Source: Streptomyces sp. Q6 (lineage in GTDB: Bacteria; Actinomycetota; Actinomycetes; Streptomycetales; Streptomycetaceae). Taken from it: DNA of 64,000 nt. The position numbers were made by a program, and so were the translations under genes. The stretch spans positions 3,844,001 through 3,908,000 of the forward strand of contig NZ_CP146022.1 in assembly GCF_036967205.1 (NCBI RefSeq), read 5' to 3'. The notes below the pieces were generated by a model that was not told the origin of the DNA, searched no databases, and saw nothing but the letters and a program-made list of their open reading frames with translations. Shown one piece after another: positions 9,206 to 18,757 of this stretch (position 1 is its first letter; every line of letters begins with the position of its first letter).

Positions 9206-9428
9206 GCCTGCGCACGAGTTCCTTCGACCCGATCGCCACGGCCCCCGCCCGCACCGCGTCCTCGTAGCGGTGCGACGGGAGGTCGTAGTGGTCGCGTTCG
9301 AAGGCGCGCGGCGGCACCCCCAACCGCTCGGCGAACGCGTGCAGTTCGTCGTACGAGACATCGCTGACCAGGTGGGACCACATCCGGCCGTGCCCCGGCC
9401 AGGTCGGCGGATCGATGTAGACGGTCAT
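9144..9428 (-). CDS. DUF4031 domain protein
   Basis: 94 residues. Begins MTVYIDPPTWPGHGRMWSHL, with the conserved DELHAFAERLG segment of the small DUF4031 family, whose function is unknown. Its ATG overlaps the stop of the upstream gene (ATGA at 9425-9428), so the two are translationally coupled. The 3' end runs antisense into the MFS gene. Confidence 0.72.
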   Translation of the reverse strand: MTVYIDPPTWPGHGRMWSHLVSDVSYDELHAFAERLGVPPRAFERDHYDLPSHRYEDAVRAGAVAIGSKELVRRLTDAGLRRPKGRPAVPPPSP

Positions 9429-9805
9429 CCGGTCACGGTCCCGAGCGATCCCACCGGGGCGACCACGACCCCGGCCTCGGAGCAGACCCAGTGCGGGTCG
9501 GCGCCCAGCTCCGGTTCCACGTCCAGGGCGTGCGGCCCCTCCGTGCCCGAGCCCGCGCCGCACACGGGGCAGAGCGGCCACCGGCCGTAGCGTTCGAGGA
9601 GGCCGTCCTTCACGTCCTGCGCGACGAGCCCGGTGACGTACGCGACGCCCTCCGGCCACTGCTCGACCCACCAGCGGCGCGAGGAGATCGACTCCTCGAC
9701 GAGGGAGACGACGTCCGCGTCGGCGACGTCCACCGCCTTGAGGTCGGCGAGGACGAGGGCGCGGGCGGCGTGCAGGGCCTGTTCGAGCGGGCTGACGGAA
9801 TCCAT
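9425..9805 (-). CDS. Conserved protein of unknown function with CPVCG motif
   Basis: 126 residues, soluble, starting MDSVSPLEQALHAARALVLA. A CPVCG pair near residue 79 and a later lone Cys could form a metal or redox site, but I recognise no family. First gene of a two-gene unit with the DUF4031 gene through a 4-nt stop-start overlap. Confidence 0.65.
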   Translation of the reverse strand: MDSVSPLEQALHAARALVLADLKAVDVADADVVSLVEESISSRRWWVEQWPEGVAYVTGLVAQDVKDGLLERYGRWPLCPVCGAGSGTEGPHALDVEPELGADPHWVCSEAGVVVAPVGSLGTVTG

Positions 9806-9912
9806 GGACCCATTGTCCCGCCACCCCGCGCACCTCACGCCCCCCATATGTGACCCATGTCCCGGTCGAAGGACTCTTGACCACGACACTCCGCGAAAAT
9901 ATCTTTCAGTAC

Positions 9913-10833
9913 GTGAGCAATAACGTGAAGGAAAGTTTCGCGAGTGACGCGCCCCCCGCCCCGGCGGCCCTCGCGGCCAAGGTGCGCACCCTCGCGCCGT
10001 CGATGACCCGCTCCATGCAGCGGGTCGCCGAGGCGGTCGCGGGTGACCCGGCGGGCTGCGCGGCGCTGACCGTCACCGGACTCGCCGAGCTCACCGGCAC
10101 GAGCGAGGCCACGGTGGTCCGCACCGCCCGCCTCCTCGGCTACCCCGGCTACCGTGACCTGCGCCTGGCCCTCGCCGGGCTCGCCGCCCAGCAGCAGTCG
10201 GGCCGGGCCCCCGCCGTCACCGCCGACATCGCGGTCGACGACCCGATCGCCGACGTGGTCGCCAAGCTCGCGTACGACGAGCAGCAGACCCTCGCGGACA
10301 CGGCGGCCGGTCTGGACACCGTGCAGCTGGGCGCCGCCGTGAACGCCCTCGCGGCCGCCCGCCGCGTCGACGTGTACGGCGTCGGCGCCTCCGGTCTCGT
10401 CGCCCAGGACCTCGCGCAGAAGCTGCTGCGGATCGGGCACATCGCCCACGCCCACAGCGACCCGCACCTGGCGATCACGAACGCGGTGACGCTGCGCTCC
10501 GGCGACGTCGCGGTCTCCATCACGCACTCCGGCGGGACCGGTGACGTCATCGAGCCGCTGCGCGTCGCCTTCGAGCACGGTGCGACGACCATCGCGATCA
10601 CCGGCCGCCCCGACGGCCCGGTCTCGCAGTACGCCGACCACGTCCTGACCACGTCCATCGCCCGCGAGAGCGAGCTGCGCCCCGCCGCGATGTCATCCCG
10701 CACGAGCCAACTCCTCGTGGTGGACTGCCTGTTCGTGGGCGTGGCGCAACGCACGTACGAGACGACGGCCCCGGCCCTCTCGGCTTCCTACGAGGCCCTG
10801 GCCCACCGCCACCGAACCTCCTCCCGCAAGTAG
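9913..10833 (+). CDS. murR: MurR/RpiR family regulator of MurNAc use
   Basis: About 306 residues. An N-terminal RpiR helix-turn-helix (LTGTSEATVVRTARLLGYPGY) precedes a SIS sugar-phosphate domain (VYGVGASGLVAQDLAQKLLR; ITHSGGTGDVIE). This pairing senses phosphosugars. It lies directly before murQ and a PTS IIBC gene, so MurNAc-6-phosphate is the likely effector. The GTG at 9913 is chosen; a later GTG at 9925 or the earlier ATG at 9850 are alternatives. Short GAAA...TTTC inverted repeats span the start region (9895-9907 and 9931-9940), possibly autoregulatory. Confidence 0.82.
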   Translation: MSNNVKESFASDAPPAPAALAAKVRTLAPSMTRSMQRVAEAVAGDPAGCAALTVTGLAELTGTSEATVVRTARLLGYPGYRDLRLALAGLAAQQQSGRAPAVTADIAVDDPIADVVAKLAYDEQQTLADTAAGLDTVQLGAAVNALAAARRVDVYGVGASGLVAQDLAQKLLRIGHIAHAHSDPHLAITNAVTLRSGDVAVSITHSGGTGDVIEPLRVAFEHGATTIAITGRPDGPVSQYADHVLTTSIARESELRPAAMSSRTSQLLVVDCLFVGVAQRTYETTAPALSASYEALAHRHRTSSRK

Positions 10834-10850
10834 CGCGTTCGAGCCCCCTT

Positions 10851-10931
10851 TCAAGCCCCCTCCGGCGATCGAGGAGCGGGGTCCGGGGCGGAGCCCCGCA
10901 CCCGCACGACAGCACCCCGCACGACAGCACC
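10851..10931 (+). repeat. Intergenic repeat copy plus 15-bp direct repeat
   Basis: 10851-10898 is a diverged copy of the element at 3476-3773 (same GGCGATCGAGGAGCGGGG core and hairpin). It is followed by two 15-bp direct copies of CCGCACGACAGCACC (10902-10916, 10917-10931). A similar motif appears near 47152. Located between the regulator and murQ. Confidence 0.75.
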
Positions 10932-10995
10932 CCGCACACACAGCACACACCCGGCAGAAAAACACCCGCACCCCACAGAAGGCCCCGAGACGACG

Positions 10996-11937
10996 ATGTC
11001 CACCGACGCCACGTACACCGAACTCCGCGCCCAGCTGGCGACCCTCACGACGGAGGCGTTCCGCCCGGAGCTCGCCGAGATCGACCAGCAGTCCACGCTG
11101 GAGATCGCGAAGATCATGAACGCGGAGGACGCCTCCGTCCCCACCGCCGTCGCCGCCCAGCTCCCCGCGATCGCCGCCGCGATCGACGGCACGGCCGAGC
11201 GGATGGCCCGTGGCGGCCGCCTGATCTACGCGGGCGCCGGCACGGCCGGCCGGCTCGGGGTCCTGGACGCGTCCGAGTGCCCGCCCACCTTCAACACGGA
11301 CCCGAGCGAGGTCGTCGGCCTGATCGCGGGCGGCCCGTCCGCGATGGTCACCGCCGTCGAGGGCGCCGAGGACTCCAAGGAGCTCGCGGCCGAGGACCTG
11401 GACGCGCTGAACCTGACGGCCGACGACATCGTGGTCGGCATCTCCGCCTCGGGCCGCACCCCGTACGCGATCGGCGCCGTCGAGCACGCCCGCCGCACGT
11501 ACGGCGCGCTCACCGTGGGCCTGTCCTGCAACGCGGACAGCGCGCTCGCGGCCGCCGCCGACCACGGTATCGAGGTCGTCGTGGGCCCCGAACTCCTCAC
11601 CGGTTCGACCCGGTTGAAGGCGGGCACGGCGCAGAAGCTCGTCCTCAACATGCTGTCGACGATCACCATGATCCGGCTCGGCAAGACGTACGGGAACCTC
11701 ATGGTCGACGTACGCGCGTCGAACGAGAAGCTGCGCGCCCGCTCGCGCCGCATCGTCTCCCTGGCCACCGGCGCCGACGACAGCGCCATCGAGGCCGCGC
11801 TCGCCGCCACCGACGGCGAGGTCAAGAACGCGATCCTCGTCGTGCTCGGCGACGTGGACGGGCCGACGGCGGCCCGTCTGCTGACCGAGGCGAACGGCCA
11901 CCTGCGCGCCGCCCTCGCGGCGGCGGCCACCCTCTGA
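10996..11937 (+). CDS. murQ: N-acetylmuramic acid 6-phosphate etherase
   Basis: 313 residues, usual family length. Cleaves the lactyl ether of MurNAc-6-phosphate to GlcNAc-6-phosphate and D-lactate in peptidoglycan recycling. SIS fold with GAGTAGRLGVLDASECPPTF (residues about 76-95), which contains the catalytic-region glutamate, and the second phosphosugar segment GISASGRTPYAIGAVEHA. Followed 46 bp later by the PTS IIBC gene, so uptake and cleavage are one operon. The product feeds the NagA reaction encoded at 29.5 kb. Confidence 0.93.
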   Translation: MSTDATYTELRAQLATLTTEAFRPELAEIDQQSTLEIAKIMNAEDASVPTAVAAQLPAIAAAIDGTAERMARGGRLIYAGAGTAGRLGVLDASECPPTFNTDPSEVVGLIAGGPSAMVTAVEGAEDSKELAAEDLDALNLTADDIVVGISASGRTPYAIGAVEHARRTYGALTVGLSCNADSALAAAADHGIEVVVGPELLTGSTRLKAGTAQKLVLNMLSTITMIRLGKTYGNLMVDVRASNEKLRARSRRIVSLATGADDSAIEAALAATDGEVKNAILVVLGDVDGPTAARLLTEANGHLRAALAAAATL

Positions 11938-11983
11938 CCCCCACTCGTCCCCTCCCTCCCCGCACAGCAAGGCAGCACGCACC

Positions 11984-13498
11984 ATGGCTGAGAACAAGAA
12001 CCGCGACGTGGCGGCCTCGATCCTGCCGCTCGTCGGCGGTGCCGCGAACGTCACGTCCGTAGCCCACTGCATGACCCGGCTCCGACTGGGCCTGGCCGAC
12101 CGCTCGCTCGTCCAGGAAGAGGCGCTCAAGGCGCTGCCCGATGTCATGGGCGTCGTCGAGGACGACACGTACCAGATCGTCCTCGGCCCGGGGAAGGTCG
12201 CCCGGGTCACCCCGGAGTTCGAGGAGCTGGTGAACGACGGCAAGGCCGCCGCCCCCGGCCCGCAGCCGCCGACCGCCGACGCGCTGGCGGCGCAGGGCGC
12301 GGAGCTCAGGGCACGGCAGAAGGCGAAGAACGCGACGCCGTTCAAGCTCTTCCTGCGGAAGATCGCCAACATCTTCGTGCCGCTGATCCCGGCCCTGATC
12401 GGCTGCGGCATCATCGCGGGCATCAACGGCCTGCTGATCAACCTGCACTGGCTGCCCGGTGTCACCCCGGCCCTCGCGGCCATCGCCTCCGGCTTCATGG
12501 CGCTGATCGCGGTCTTCGTCGGCTACAACACGGCGAAGGAGTTCGGCGGGACGCCGATCCTCGGCGGCGCGGTCGCGGCGATCATCGTGTACCCGGGTGT
12601 CGCGAACATCGACGTGTTCGGCCAGACCCTCTCCCCCGGCCAGGGCGGTGTGCTCGGCGCGCTGGGCGCGGCGGTCCTCGCGGTCTACGTCGAGAAGTGG
12701 TGCCGCAAGTGGGTGCCGGAGGCGGTCGACGTCCTCGTCACCCCGACCCTCACGGTCCTGATCTCCGGCCTGGTCACGATCTTCGGCCTGATGTTCGTCG
12801 CGGGTGAGGTCTCCACCGCGATCGGCGACGGCGCCAACTGGCTCCTGGAGAACACCGGCATCTTCGCCGGCGCGGTCCTCGGCGGGCTGTTCCTGCCGCT
12901 GGTGATGCTGGGCCTGCACCAGGCGCTGATCCCGATCCACACCACCCTGATCGAGCAGCAGGGCTACACGGTCCTGCTCCCCATCCTCGCGATGGCGGGC
13001 GCGGGCCAGGTCGGTGCGGCGATCGCCGTCTACCGGAAGCTCAAGAACAACACGTCGATCCGCAAGACCATCAAGTCGGCGCTGCCCGCCGGTTTCCTGG
13101 GCGTGGGCGAACCCCTCATCTACGGTGTCTCGCTGCCGCTGGGCCGCCCGTTCATCACGGCGTGCGTCGGCGGCGCGGCGGGCGGCGCGTTCATCGGCCT
13201 CTTCTCGATGCTCGGCACGCAGGTCGGCTCGACGGCCATCGGCCCGTCCGGCTGGGCGCTCTTCCCGCTCCTCGACGGCAACAAGGGCCTGGGCGTGACC
13301 TGCGCGATCTACGCGGGCGGCCTGCTCGTCGGCTACATCGTCGGCTACCTCGCCACGTACTACTTCGGCTTCACGAAGGAGATGATGGTCGAGTTCAACG
13401 CGGACGTGGACCTCGGCGAATCCCCCGAGGCCCACGCGGAGGAGGGCCCGTCGGCCCCGCCCGTCACCGGCACCCCCAAGGAACCGGCGAAGGTCTGA
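11984..13498 (+). CDS. murP: PTS IIBC transporter, probably MurNAc-specific
   Basis: 504 residues. The N-terminal IIB domain has the phosphocysteine in VAHCMTRLRL (Cys29). After a linker, the C-terminal IIC domain has about ten membrane segments and the conserved GVGEPLIYGVSLPLGRP. It imports and phosphorylates an amino sugar, taking phosphate from a IIA protein not encoded here. Specificity for MurNAc is inferred from the adjacent murQ and RpiR-type regulator and the glucose/sucrose-family IIBC architecture shared with MurP. A terminator follows. Confidence 0.85.
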   Translation: MAENKNRDVAASILPLVGGAANVTSVAHCMTRLRLGLADRSLVQEEALKALPDVMGVVEDDTYQIVLGPGKVARVTPEFEELVNDGKAAAPGPQPPTADALAAQGAELRARQKAKNATPFKLFLRKIANIFVPLIPALIGCGIIAGINGLLINLHWLPGVTPALAAIASGFMALIAVFVGYNTAKEFGGTPILGGAVAAIIVYPGVANIDVFGQTLSPGQGGVLGALGAAVLAVYVEKWCRKWVPEAVDVLVTPTLTVLISGLVTIFGLMFVAGEVSTAIGDGANWLLENTGIFAGAVLGGLFLPLVMLGLHQALIPIHTTLIEQQGYTVLLPILAMAGAGQVGAAIAVYRKLKNNTSIRKTIKSALPAGFLGVGEPLIYGVSLPLGRPFITACVGGAAGGAFIGLFSMLGTQVGSTAIGPSGWALFPLLDGNKGLGVTCAIYAGGLLVGYIVGYLATYYFGFTKEMMVEFNADVDLGESPEAHAEEGPSAPPVTGTPKEPAKV

Positions 13499-13519
13499 CC
13501 CTTCCGCCGACCCCGAGCC

Positions 13520-13561
13520 CCGGGCCTCACGGACGCTTCCCCCGAGCTCCGTGGGGCCCGG
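13520..13561 (+). terminator. Terminator after the PTS gene
   Basis: 14-bp G/C-rich stem with one G-U type pair (arms 13520-13533 and 13548-13561) and a 14-nt loop, 22 bp after the stop codon. No T-run, as usual in Streptomyces. Confidence 0.6.
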
Positions 13562-13629
13562 CCCATGTCCGGCCGCACCTGGCGCACGTCACCCCCGGTC
13601 GCAGTGGACCGTCGGGAGCCGTCCGCCTC

Positions 13630-13833
13630 TCACGGCAACCGCCCCTCCCGGTTGACCCGCCGGACGCGCTCCCGCAGCACCTCCCCCACCGGCGCCGGTT
13701 CGACCGCGTCCGGCGGGCAGTCCCACTCCCGGCCCCCGCCCGGCGGCCGCAACTGCACGTAACCGCCCTCGTGCCCCATGATCTGCCCGACCCGACCGTC
13801 CCTGCGGTCGATCACGTACGTCCCGACGCTCAC
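13630..13833 (-). CDS. Small conserved protein, unknown function
   Basis: 67 residues from GTG at 13833: SVGTYVIDRRDGRVGQIMG, then a short beta-rich body ending RVRRVNREGRLP. Resembles small Streptomyces proteins encoded beside XRE/DUF397 regulators. Its GTG overlaps the stop of the preceding gene (GTGA at 13830-13833), so the two are coupled. Confidence 0.65.
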   Translation of the reverse strand: MSVGTYVIDRRDGRVGQIMGHEGGYVQLRPPGGGREWDCPPDAVEPAPVGEVLRERVRRVNREGRLP

Positions 13834-14099
13834 CGCGCACCCGCCCCGCGGCCCCCGTGCAACACGGCCACCAGCCGCATCGCCGTATCGAGGTTCACAC
13901 ACCCCAGGTCGACCAGCGGGTACGCCGTCTCCCCCGCCGCCGACACCGGGTCGACCCGCAACGACGGCAGCAGCACCCCCGCGCCTTCCAGCTCCGCCTT
14001 GAGCTGGGTGACCACCTCCTCCACCACCAGGATCCGCTCCGCGCCCCGCACGACCATCCCGATCAGCACCTCTCCTACCGAGTGTTCCGCATTCCTCAC
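13830..14099 (-). CDS. Small conserved protein, unknown function
   Basis: 89 residues from GTG at 14099 (RNAEHSVGEVLIGMVVRGAE); an in-frame ATG at 14138 is possible. Soluble, alpha/beta, no motif recognised. First gene of a coupled pair with the gene at 13630 and divergent from the XRE regulator, sharing an intergenic region of about 80 bp that holds an AACAA/TTGTT inverted repeat. Confidence 0.62.
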   Translation of the reverse strand: MRNAEHSVGEVLIGMVVRGAERILVVEEVVTQLKAELEGAGVLLPSLRVDPVSAAGETAYPLVDLGCVNLDTAMRLVAVLHGGRGAGAR

Positions 14100-14143
14100 C
14101 CAGCGTGACCGTGTCGGCTCTACGCTTTCCAGGGGCACGCCCC

Positions 14144-14159
14144 AACAAAGCCCCTTGTT
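14144..14159. promoter_or_regulatory. AACAA-N6-TTGTT inverted repeat, copy 1
   Basis: AACAAAGCCCCTTGTT, 16 bp, just upstream of the XRE regulator. AT-rich arms are rare in this DNA, and two further copies lie inside the gene. Confidence 0.4.
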
Positions 14160-14179
14160 CGCAACGGGAGTTGATGCGC

Positions 14180-15019
14180 ATGACCGGACCCAAGGACCTC
14201 GACCCCTCGTCCCGCCGCGTGATGATCGGCGAGGAACTGCGCCACGCCCGCGAGAGAGCGGACCTCACCCAACAGGCCCTGGGGGAACTGCTGTTCGTGA
14301 GCGGCTCGTACGTGGGACAGATGGAGGCGGGGACGCGGCGGATCCTGCCGGACATGGCGGAGCGCCTGGACGAGACGCTGGCGACCGGCGACTTCTTCGC
14401 CCGCCACTGCAAGAAGGCGAACCGGTCCCGGCACCCTGAGCAGTTCGCGGAGGCCGCCGAGGCGGAGGCCCTCGCGACAGAGATCAGGCAGTACGGGGCA
14501 CTGCTCATCCCCGGCCTGCTCCAGACGGCGGACTACGCGCACGCGGTGTTCCTCGACTACCAGCCCACGGCCCCCGACGAGACCATCGGCGAGCTGCTGG
14601 CCGCCCGCATGGAGCGCACCCGCCTCCTGGACAACCCAACAAAGCCGTTGTTGTGGGCCGTTCTGGACGAGGCGGCCCTGCGTCGCTCGGTCGGCGGCGC
14701 CGCCGTGATGGCGCACCAGCTCCACCACATCGCCGCCCTGGTGCGCGCCCGCCGGGTCATCGTCCAGGTGCTCCCGTTCTCGGCAGGCGGCCACGCCTCC
14801 CTGCACGGCTCACTGAAGCTCATGTACTTCGACGACGCCCCGCCTCTCTCCTTCATCGAAGCCCCCACAACAGGGCGGTTGTTGGACGACCCGGCAACGG
14901 TCGCCCGCAACGAACTCTCCTACGACCTGGTGCGGGCCAACTCGCTCACCCCGAAGCAGTCCCTGGCCCTCATCGAGGCCGTGGCGCATGATTACGGCCA
15001 TGAGGAACAGCACCCCTGA
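14180..15019 (+). CDS. XRE-type regulator with DUF5753 domain
   Basis: 279 residues. N-terminal helix-turn-helix (LRHARERADLTQQALGELLF, then VSGSYVGQMEAGTRR) followed by the DUF5753 domain (EIRQYGALLIPGLLQTADYA; VQVLPFSAGGHASLHGS). This architecture is highly expanded in Streptomyces and pairs with DUF397 partners in developmental and antibiotic control, for example the WhiJ group. ATG 14180 is preferred over 14174 because GGGAG at 14166-14170 is then 9 nt away. The next gene (DUF397) overlaps its end. Regulated targets are unknown. Confidence 0.88.
   Translation: MTGPKDLDPSSRRVMIGEELRHARERADLTQQALGELLFVSGSYVGQMEAGTRRILPDMAERLDETLATGDFFARHCKKANRSRHPEQFAEAAEAEALATEIRQYGALLIPGLLQTADYAHAVFLDYQPTAPDETIGELLAARMERTRLLDNPTKPLLWAVLDEAALRRSVGGAAVMAHQLHHIAALVRARRVIVQVLPFSAGGHASLHGSLKLMYFDDAPPLSFIEAPTTGRLLDDPATVARNELSYDLVRANSLTPKQSLALIEAVAHDYGHEEQHP
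14637..14653. repeat. CAACAA-N5-TTGTTG inverted repeat, copy 2
   Basis: CAACAAAGCCGTTGTTG, a perfect 17-bp inverted repeat inside the XRE coding region. Confidence 0.4.
14868..14884. repeat. CAACA-N7-TGTTG inverted repeat, copy 3
   Basis: CAACAGGGCGGTTGTTG inside the XRE coding region, same arm sequence as the other two copies. Confidence 0.4.
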
Positions 15020-15233
15020 GTTCGACCTCGACCTGCACGACGCCGCCGCCCGGAGCTGGCGCAAGTCCACGTACAGCGGCGGCGAAGGCAGCGACTGCCT
15101 CGAAGTCGCCGACGCCCACACCCCATCCACCGGCATCGTGCCGGTCCGCGACTCCAAGAACCCCGACGGCCCGAAGCTCGGGCTCCGGGCGGAGGCCTGG
15201 TCCGCGTTCATCGCCGACCTGCGGCGGAACTGA
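14988..15233 (+). CDS. DUF397 domain protein, partner of the XRE regulator
   Basis: 81 residues. Conserved DUF397 features: ARSWRKSTYSGGEGSDCLEV near the start and VPVRDSKNPDGPKL, then AWSAFIADLR at the end. These small proteins act with adjacent XRE/DUF5753 regulators; BldB is a distant member. The ATG at 14988 overlaps the regulator's end by 32 bp; an ATG at 15000 is an alternative. Confidence 0.88.
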   Translation: MITAMRNSTPEFDLDLHDAAARSWRKSTYSGGEGSDCLEVADAHTPSTGIVPVRDSKNPDGPKLGLRAEAWSAFIADLRRN

Positions 15234-15345
15234 CCCGAAGCTCAAGCCCCGAGCCCCGAGCCCTCTTTTCAAGGAACGGGAGGTGGGCCTCAACCCACCC
15301 TCCCACCCAGCGAGTTGAGAAATCCGGACACTTTCCGGCACCGAT

Positions 15346-15426
15346 TTGCCACGGAGCGTGACAGCGCTCTAGCGTGCCCGGACAACGAACGACCCCCGCC
15401 GGTGCTAGCAACACCATGCGGGGGTC
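15346..15426 (+). promoter_or_regulatory. Promoter and leader hairpin of the zinc-ribbon HTH gene
   Basis: -35 TTGCCA (15346-15351) and -10 TAGCGT (15370-15375), spacer 18 bp. About 15 nt after the -10 the transcript can form a perfect 9-bp hairpin, GACCCCCGC with GCGGGGGTC (15391-15399 and 15418-15426), ending 31 nt before the start codon. It could attenuate or protect the mRNA. Confidence 0.5.
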
Positions 15427-15457
15427 TGACCATCAAGATCTCACCCAAGGAGATCCC

Positions 15458-16332
15458 GTGGCTGACGCCCAGTCTAGTCCTGCCCCTGCCCAGGAACCCC
15501 ACCCGCTGGCCAACCCCGGCTACGGCAAACGCTCCGCGCCGGACCAACTCCCGCGCACCGCGCACGACTTCGCGCACCTCCCGGAACGCGAGGCGCACAT
15601 CGCCGGCCTCATCGACCGGCTGCCCGACGGCGCCGACATCTCCGTGAAGGCGCTGTCCCGCTGCCTCCCGTACGGGCAGGCGGCCATGCGTACGGCACTC
15701 AACAACCTGCAGCGCGCGGGCCACTTGAGGCGCGGCCGTGAGCACGTCCAGGGCTCGGGCAGCGCGCGCTGGGTGACACGCACCTGGTTCTCCCGTACCG
15801 CGCGCGGCGACGCCTGGTGGACGGCGTACGCGAAGGGCGACGTACCGGAGCCGGACCCCGACGCGACGCGGGCGGCTCCCCGCCCCACCCGCACCCGGGC
15901 GTTCCTGCTCCTGGCCGCTCTCGGCCGCACCGCTCCGTCCCTGGCGCTGTCGGCCGCCGAGTGCGCGCGGCTCGCGCCGGAGGTGGAGCGGTGGTTCACG
16001 CGAGGCGCCACCGAGGACGACCTGCGGCACGCCCTGACCGCGGGACTGCCCAGCCCCGTCCACAGCCCGGCCGCCCTGCTGCACCGCCGCCTGATCGACA
16101 AGATCCCGGCCCCGGCCCCCGTCGCCGCCCGCCCCGTCCTGCGCCTCATCGAGTGCGCGACCTGCGGGACACCCGGCCCCCACAGGCCCTGCCGGGCGGA
16201 TTCTGCTCCGGGTGCCGCGGTGCCCGCCCCGCCTGGCCGCCCACGGGTCCGCTCACACCGGAGGCCGTCCGCGCCCGCGCCGCCGAGGCCCGCGCGGCGA
16301 TGCTGCCCCGGGCCGAGCGAACACGCGTATGA
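15458..16332 (+). pseudogene. Helix-turn-helix protein with C-terminal zinc ribbon, frameshifted
   Basis: Probable DNA-binding protein. GTG 15458 follows AAGGAG. A winged-helix-like segment (VKALSRCLPYGQAAMRTALN, then LQRAGHLRRGREHV) lies near residues 50-100. The protein ends in a zinc ribbon whose first knuckle, CATC, is in the starting frame while the second, CSGC, is in another frame; restoring one base in the C run at 16177-16181 joins them and the protein ends at 16332. The MarR-like description is by resemblance. The intact zinc ligands on both sides suggest a sequencing error rather than decay. Confidence 0.7.
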
Positions 16333-16378
16333 CCGCGCTCCACATGCGCCCCGCGCCGCGCTCCCGCATCCTGGCCCC

Positions 16379-16666
16379 ATGGCTGACAGCACCTTTTCCA
16401 AGATCTCCTGGACCGAGTTCCGCCCGAACCGAAGCCGGCTGACCGCCGGAGCGGGGCTCGCCGGGATCGGCATGGTCGTCGCCACCGCGGGCGTCGGCCT
16501 CCTCGTCTACGAGCTGGCCCGCGCGGGCCGCAACTGGACCGGCAGCTGGGAGGTGCCGCCCACGGAGCTGGCGCACCGCGCCTTCCGCCAGGCGCAGACG
16601 GCGACCCAGAGCGCCGCGCGGGCGGGCCGTGACGCGTGGAGCACGTACGAAGAGGGCGCCTCCTGA
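16379..16666 (+). CDS. Small single-pass membrane protein, unknown function
   Basis: 95 residues from ATG 16379 (MADSTFSKISWTEFRPNRSR). One membrane segment (about 24-46, GLAGIGMVVATAGVGLLVYE) and a soluble C-terminal tail rich in Ala, Gln and Arg. No family recognised. Follows the HTH gene by 46 bp and may share its transcript; ends just before a bidirectional terminator. Confidence 0.62.
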   Translation: MADSTFSKISWTEFRPNRSRLTAGAGLAGIGMVVATAGVGLLVYELARAGRNWTGSWEVPPTELAHRAFRQAQTATQSAARAGRDAWSTYEEGAS

Positions 16667-16690
16667 GACAGGGCCGCCTTCCGGAAACGC

Positions 16691-16733
16691 CCGAGGGCGG
16701 TACCCCCTCGTGAAGAGGAGGTACCGCCCTCGG
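16691..16733. terminator. Bidirectional terminator between the 16.4-kb gene and groEL2
   Basis: Perfect 14-bp stem (16691-16704 with 16720-16733) and 15-nt loop between convergent genes. Confidence 0.85.
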
Positions 16734-16766
16734 AACGTACAGACCGGCTGAACCGAAAGATCCGGC

Positions 16767-18458
<1,692 letters not shown>

Positions 18459-18519
18459 CTACAGCCCTTGTGGTTCCTTGCCCCACCGGCCTGCGGACCT
18501 CACCGACTCGATCCAAGTT

Positions 18520-18564
18520 CTGTCACTCTCACGCGGAGAGTGCTAACGCCAATGATTAGCACTC
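18520..18564 (-). promoter_or_regulatory. CIRCE element with an additional third half-site
   Basis: Three half-sites each separated by exactly 9 bp. Read toward groEL2: GAGTGCTAA (18556-18564), TTAGCACTC (18538-18546), GAGTGACAG (18520-18528). The last two form the normal CIRCE orientation, with a degenerate right arm; the first two are a perfect everted pair. HrcA binding is established for CIRCE in Streptomyces. Confidence 0.8.
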
Positions 18565-18581
18565 GACCCCTTCGAGTGCAA
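18553..18581 (-). promoter_or_regulatory. groEL2 promoter
   Basis: On the minus strand, -35 TTGCAC (18576-18581), 17-bp spacer, -10 TAATCA (18553-18558). The distal CIRCE half-site overlaps the -10 box. An imperfect 19-bp direct repeat (GCAAGGTGCTCCCG...) lies upstream at 18578-18596 and 18636-18654. Confidence 0.6.
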
Positions 18582-18680
18582 GGTGCTCCCGCGAAGCGGG
18601 ATCGTTGGGGGGTGGTGGTCGGGCGACGGGCGGGCGCAAGGTGCTCCCGTGAAGACCCAGGTGGCGGGCGCAGCACGAAG

Positions 18681-18711
18681 GGCCCGTCCCCGGTGACCGG
18701 GAGACGGACCC
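18681..18711 (-). terminator. Terminator after the cold-shock gene
   Basis: G/C-rich hairpin with one bulge, core CCCGG-TGA-CCGGG, 47 bp downstream of the stop codon. Confidence 0.6.
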
Positions 18712-18757
18712 TCCATGGACGTGCGACGTACGAAGCTGTCAGTCGGACGCGCGCGCT

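Noticed and set aside
9882-9899. Possible dre-like sequence before the RpiR-type regulator (GGACTC...GACCAC)
   Set aside because: The spacing between arms is wrong for dre (extra base in the centre) and the arms match only partly; no support for DasR control here.
13589-13840. 83-residue Gly/Arg-rich frame on the minus strand
   Set aside because: Shadow of the 67-residue gene at 13630-13833, which has a GTGA-coupled start and normal composition.
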